Origin: JAFKFH01 sp017307375
Lineage (GTDB): Bacteria > Pseudomonadota > Alphaproteobacteria > Ferrovibrionales > Ferrovibrionaceae
NCBI GenBank assembly: GCA_965229335.1
Contig: OZ245874.1
Location: 6,944,001 to 7,008,000, forward strand
Reading direction: 5' to 3'
Length of the DNA stretch: 64,000 nucleotides
Both the position numbers and the translations under genes were made by a program. Within the stretch, counting starts at the first letter, position 1; every line of letters begins with the position of its first letter. Below, piece after piece: positions 61,718-64,000 of the stretch. The notes under the pieces are model-generated. The model did no database searches and had not been told where the DNA came from. It saw only the letters and a program-made list of their open reading frames with translations.

Positions 61718-62728
61718 CTATTCGGTCAGCGCGTCGGAGATGACGCCGACCTCGCGGTAGTAGCGCTCCGCCCCGGGGTGGAGCGGGATCGAGATGCCGG
61801 TCAGCGCCGTGCCCAGCTGGATCTGCTGGCCCTTGGCGTGGCCGGCATCGAGCAGGGCGCGGTTCTGCGGCCGCCACAGCGCCTTGGTGATCTGGTAGAT
61901 CAGCTCGGGGTCGGCGGTATCGTTGACGACCCATTGCGCGCCGATCGACAGCGTCGGGATTTCCGGAATGTCCTTGTAGGTGCCGGCCGGAATCAGCTCG
62001 GTCCCGAAGAAGCGATGGCGCTTCAGCGCGGCCTCGGCCCGCCGGCCCGACAGCGGCACCAGGTCGATCAGGCCCTGTTCGGCGAGATCGGCGACCGAGG
62101 CGGCGGGAAACCCCGCGACCAGAAAGAAGGCATCGAGTTCGCCGCGCGTCAGCAGCACGATGGCCTCGCCGGGGTCGACCTCCATCGGCTTCAGCTGGTT
62201 CAGCCGAACCCCGTAGGCGGGCAACAGGATCTCGGCATTGAGCCGCGTGCCCGAGCCGGGCTTGTCGATCGACACGCGCTTGCCGATCAGGTCGCGGATA
62301 TCCTTGATCTGCGCGCCGCGGCGAGCGACCAGATGGATCGTCTCGGGGTAGAGATTGGCGATCACCCGCAGCGAGGGCATCGCCGCACGGCGGAAATAGC
62401 TCTGCTCGCCATGGAAGGCCCAGTAGGAGATATCGGCCAGCGCCAGGCCCGAATCGACCTTGTCGGCGGCGATCGCCAGCACGTTGGCCACCGACCCCTC
62501 GCTGGTCTGGGCGACCGCGACGAGGTTGGGCACGCCGCACGGCCCGCCCTTGTCGCAGGGCGGCGAGCCCGGCGGCGACGAAATCACGGTCGCCAGGGCC
62601 GCCCCGACCGGGAAATAGGTCGAGGCCGCCGAGCCGGTGAGGATGCGGAAGAACCGCAGTTCATCGGCGGCCCGGGCGGGGAGGGTGGCGAGGATCAGGC
62701 CGAGCAGGGCTAGGAAAACGGCGCGCAT
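61718..62728 (-). CDS. TAXI family TRAP transporter solute-binding protein
   Basis: 336 residues. Signal peptide (LALLGLILATLPARA), FRILTGSAASTYFPVGAALA near 26-45, QTSEGSVANVLAIAAD and SGTRLNAE. Typical TAXI-type binding protein. The membrane subunits (DctM-like fused) are not adjacent, so it is an orphan here. Convergent with the GST gene by one base. Confidence 0.92.
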   Translation of the reverse strand: MRAVFLALLGLILATLPARAADELRFFRILTGSAASTYFPVGAALATVISSPPGSPPCDKGGPCGVPNLVAVAQTSEGSVANVLAIAADKVDSGLALADISYWAFHGEQSYFRRAAMPSLRVIANLYPETIHLVARRGAQIKDIRDLIGKRVSIDKPGSGTRLNAEILLPAYGVRLNQLKPMEVDPGEAIVLLTRGELDAFFLVAGFPAASVADLAEQGLIDLVPLSGRRAEAALKRHRFFGTELIPAGTYKDIPEIPTLSIGAQWVVNDTADPELIYQITKALWRPQNRALLDAGHAKGQQIQLGTALTGISIPLHPGAERYYREVGVISDALTE

Positions 62729-62787
62729 GGCGCGACTATAACAAAGATCGGCGCGGCAGGCGCCCGCCGAGAAACGGGGAGAAGCCC

Positions 62788-63156
62788 ATGCCCAGCCGCG
62801 AACGCGTCGAAGCCTTCATCGCCCGCGTCGTCTCCGGCGCCCATGACCTCGCGATCGAGGAATTCTACACGCCCGACGCCACGATGCAGGAGAACCAGAA
62901 TCCGCCGCGCATCGGCCGCGATACCCTGGTGGCGCAGGAACGGGCGGTGATGGACCGCGCCAGCCGGATCGTCACCCATCCGGTCGAGACCTGGCTGATC
63001 GACGGCGACAAGGTGGTGATCAACTGGGTCTTCGAGTTCGAATTCCCCGACGGCCGCGGCTTTCGCATGGAGGAACTGGCGCTGCAGCGGTGGGAGGGCG
63101 ACCGGATCGCCGAGGAACGCTTCTTCTACGACCCGGGCCAGCGTGTCCTGAAATAA
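62788..63156 (+). CDS. NTF2-like (SnoaL-type) small protein
   Basis: 122 residues. Cone-shaped NTF2 fold: EEFYTPDATMQENQNPPRIG, VINWVFEFEFPDGRGFRMEE, LQRWEGDRIAEERFFYDPGQ. Function unknown, possibly small-molecule isomerase or binding. Ends 4 bases before the convergent transporter gene. Confidence 0.88.
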   Translation: MPSRERVEAFIARVVSGAHDLAIEEFYTPDATMQENQNPPRIGRDTLVAQERAVMDRASRIVTHPVETWLIDGDKVVINWVFEFEFPDGRGFRMEELALQRWEGDRIAEERFFYDPGQRVLK

Positions 63157-63160
63157 GGCG

Positions 63161-63421
63161 TCAGCGGCGCCGGAAGCGGATCTTGCCGACCACGATCGCC
63201 ATCGCCAGGCAGAAGGTCACGGCGTTCGACGCGATCACCGAGGGCGAGCCGAGCAGGATGCCGTAGACCAGCCACAGCGCCACGCCGCTGACGAAGGCCG
63301 AGAAGGTCGTCAGGTTGATGTCGTCGACGCGGCGGGTGCGCCAGACCTGGATCACCTGGGGCAGGAAGGCGAAGGTCGTCAGCACACCGGCGGCAAAGCC
63401 GAGGATCTCGATATCGTTCAA
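63161..63421 (-). CDS. SemiSWEET-type sugar transporter
   Basis: 86 residues, three TM helices. PQ-loop motif FLPQVIQVWRTRRVDDIN near 22-39. Start is TTG 63421: it forms a TTGA overlap with the HIT gene stop, gives the usual SemiSWEET length and begins NDIEILGFAAGVL. The longer ATG reading is out-of-frame HIT gene sequence. It works as a dimer and moves sugars across the inner membrane in known homologues. Confidence 0.88.
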   Translation of the reverse strand: MNDIEILGFAAGVLTTFAFLPQVIQVWRTRRVDDINLTTFSAFVSGVALWLVYGILLGSPSVIASNAVTFCLAMAIVVGKIRFRRR

Positions 63422-63822
63422 GCGCCGAACCCGCCGCGAAGGCGGGCGACCAGGTCGTCGCGTGCCGGCGGGGCGTAGCCCTCGGGCGCATCGACCGCCC
63501 AGACCGGCCTGGGCCATGCCGCGTCCCCGACTACCCGGGCAATGACGTGGACGTGCAGCTGCGCGACGACATTGCCGAAACTGGCCACGTTCAGCTTGTC
63601 GCAGGGAACCGTTTGCCGCACCACCCGGCTCGCCAGCGCGACCTCGTCGCTCAGCCGGTGCCGGTCGGCGTCGGTCATGTCGATCAGCTCGCGCAGGCCG
63701 GCGATGCGGGGCACCAGGACCAGCCAGGTCCAGGCACGACGGTCCATCAGCAGGACCTCGGACAGGCCGAGGGTGGCGACCGGCACGGTATCGGCGGCAA
63801 AACGGGGGTCGAGGACGAACAT
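63418..63822 (-). CDS. HIT family protein
   Basis: 134 residues. Nucleotide-binding core with LNVASFGNVVAQLHVHVIAR; the first histidine of the usual HxHxH triad is Gln (QLHVHVI), a variant common in alphaproteobacterial members. Likely an AMP-lysine or dinucleotide hydrolase. The stop overlaps the SemiSWEET start. Confidence 0.92.
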   Translation of the reverse strand: MFVLDPRFAADTVPVATLGLSEVLLMDRRAWTWLVLVPRIAGLRELIDMTDADRHRLSDEVALASRVVRQTVPCDKLNVASFGNVVAQLHVHVIARVVGDAAWPRPVWAVDAPEGYAPPARDDLVARLRGGFGA

Positions 63823-63851
63823 GGGCTGAAGCTACAACGCCGGCCGCGCGC

Positions 63852-64000
63852 TATTCCACCACCAGTTTGACCCGCTGGTCGGGCTTGATGACATCGTTGG
63901 GTCCGATCGCGTTCAGCACGCGGAACCAGTCGAGCCGGTAGTCGGCCATCGCCATGCGGGCGGCAAACTTCTCGGCCGTGTCGCCGGCCACCGCCTTGAC
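63852..64000 (-). CDS. C-terminal end of a probable M48-type protease with LysM-like domain (partial)
   Basis: Frame open to the window edge; 49 residues plus a TAG stop are visible. The sequence GDTAEKFAARMAMADYRLDW then FRVLNAIGPNDVIKPDQRVK resembles the LysM-like tail of alphaproteobacterial M48 metalloproteases. The active site lies outside the window, so the name is tentative. Confidence 0.55.

Overview
The window is GC-rich chromosomal DNA of an alphaproteobacterium, probably a Rhodospirillales-type lineage. That placement rests on small alphaproteobacterial families (DUF1013/TrcR, DUF1192, DUF1491), the cysteine-less L31, alphaproteobacterial-type prephenate dehydratases, a KdsB/cytochrome c/PheA neighbourhood, and the very dense, overlapping gene layout. 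Genus is not determined. No rRNA, tRNA, CRISPR array or intact insertion sequence was seen.

Layout. 1-2.4 kb: end of a NitT/TauT-type ABC importer and an AAA/DUF4143 ATPase behind an AT-rich palindrome. 2.5-4.1 kb: DUF1007 protein plus NicO-family Ni/Co exporter with a His-rich loop. 4.1-8.1 kb: trifunctional PutA with two copies of a PutA-type operator upstream; then a porin, an eroded IS1595-type transposase-like gene and an SDR dehydrogenase. 11.2-16.9 kb: CHASE-like/PAS histidine kinase, two uncharacterised membrane proteins and a dual GGDEF-EAL protein.

17.0-32.0 kb is the accessory region: a compact, all-forward siphovirus-type tail cassette (tail tube, G/GT chaperone with a probable -1 ribosomal frameshift, tape measure, two distal tail proteins, and five fibre/tip genes). 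No capsid, portal, terminase, integrase or lysis gene lies inside it. It has its own promoter with a palindrome between -35 and -10, and an attenuator-like hairpin after the tail-tube gene. It could be a tailocin-like (F-pyocin-like) particle locus or a prophage remnant; the sequence alone does not decide.

32.1-49.9 kb is core genome: rpmE, an hsp20 gene with a ROSE-type RNA thermometer leader, metY-type sulfhydrylase and hydrolase, a quinone oxidoreductase, trcR, efp and its divergent modification ligase epmA, Lrp-LysE, TetR-MFS with a palindromic operator, a Kef-type antiporter, nudC, two tandem prephenate dehydratase genes, kdsB, a membrane cytochrome c and a HisN-type phosphatase. 50.0-57.4 kb is a yej-type peptide ABC importer operon with two consecutive substrate-binding genes. 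57.4-64.0 kb carries a GhrA-like reductase, M17 aminopeptidase, GST, TAXI binding protein, NTF2-like protein, a HIT/SemiSWEET pair and the end of a probable protease.
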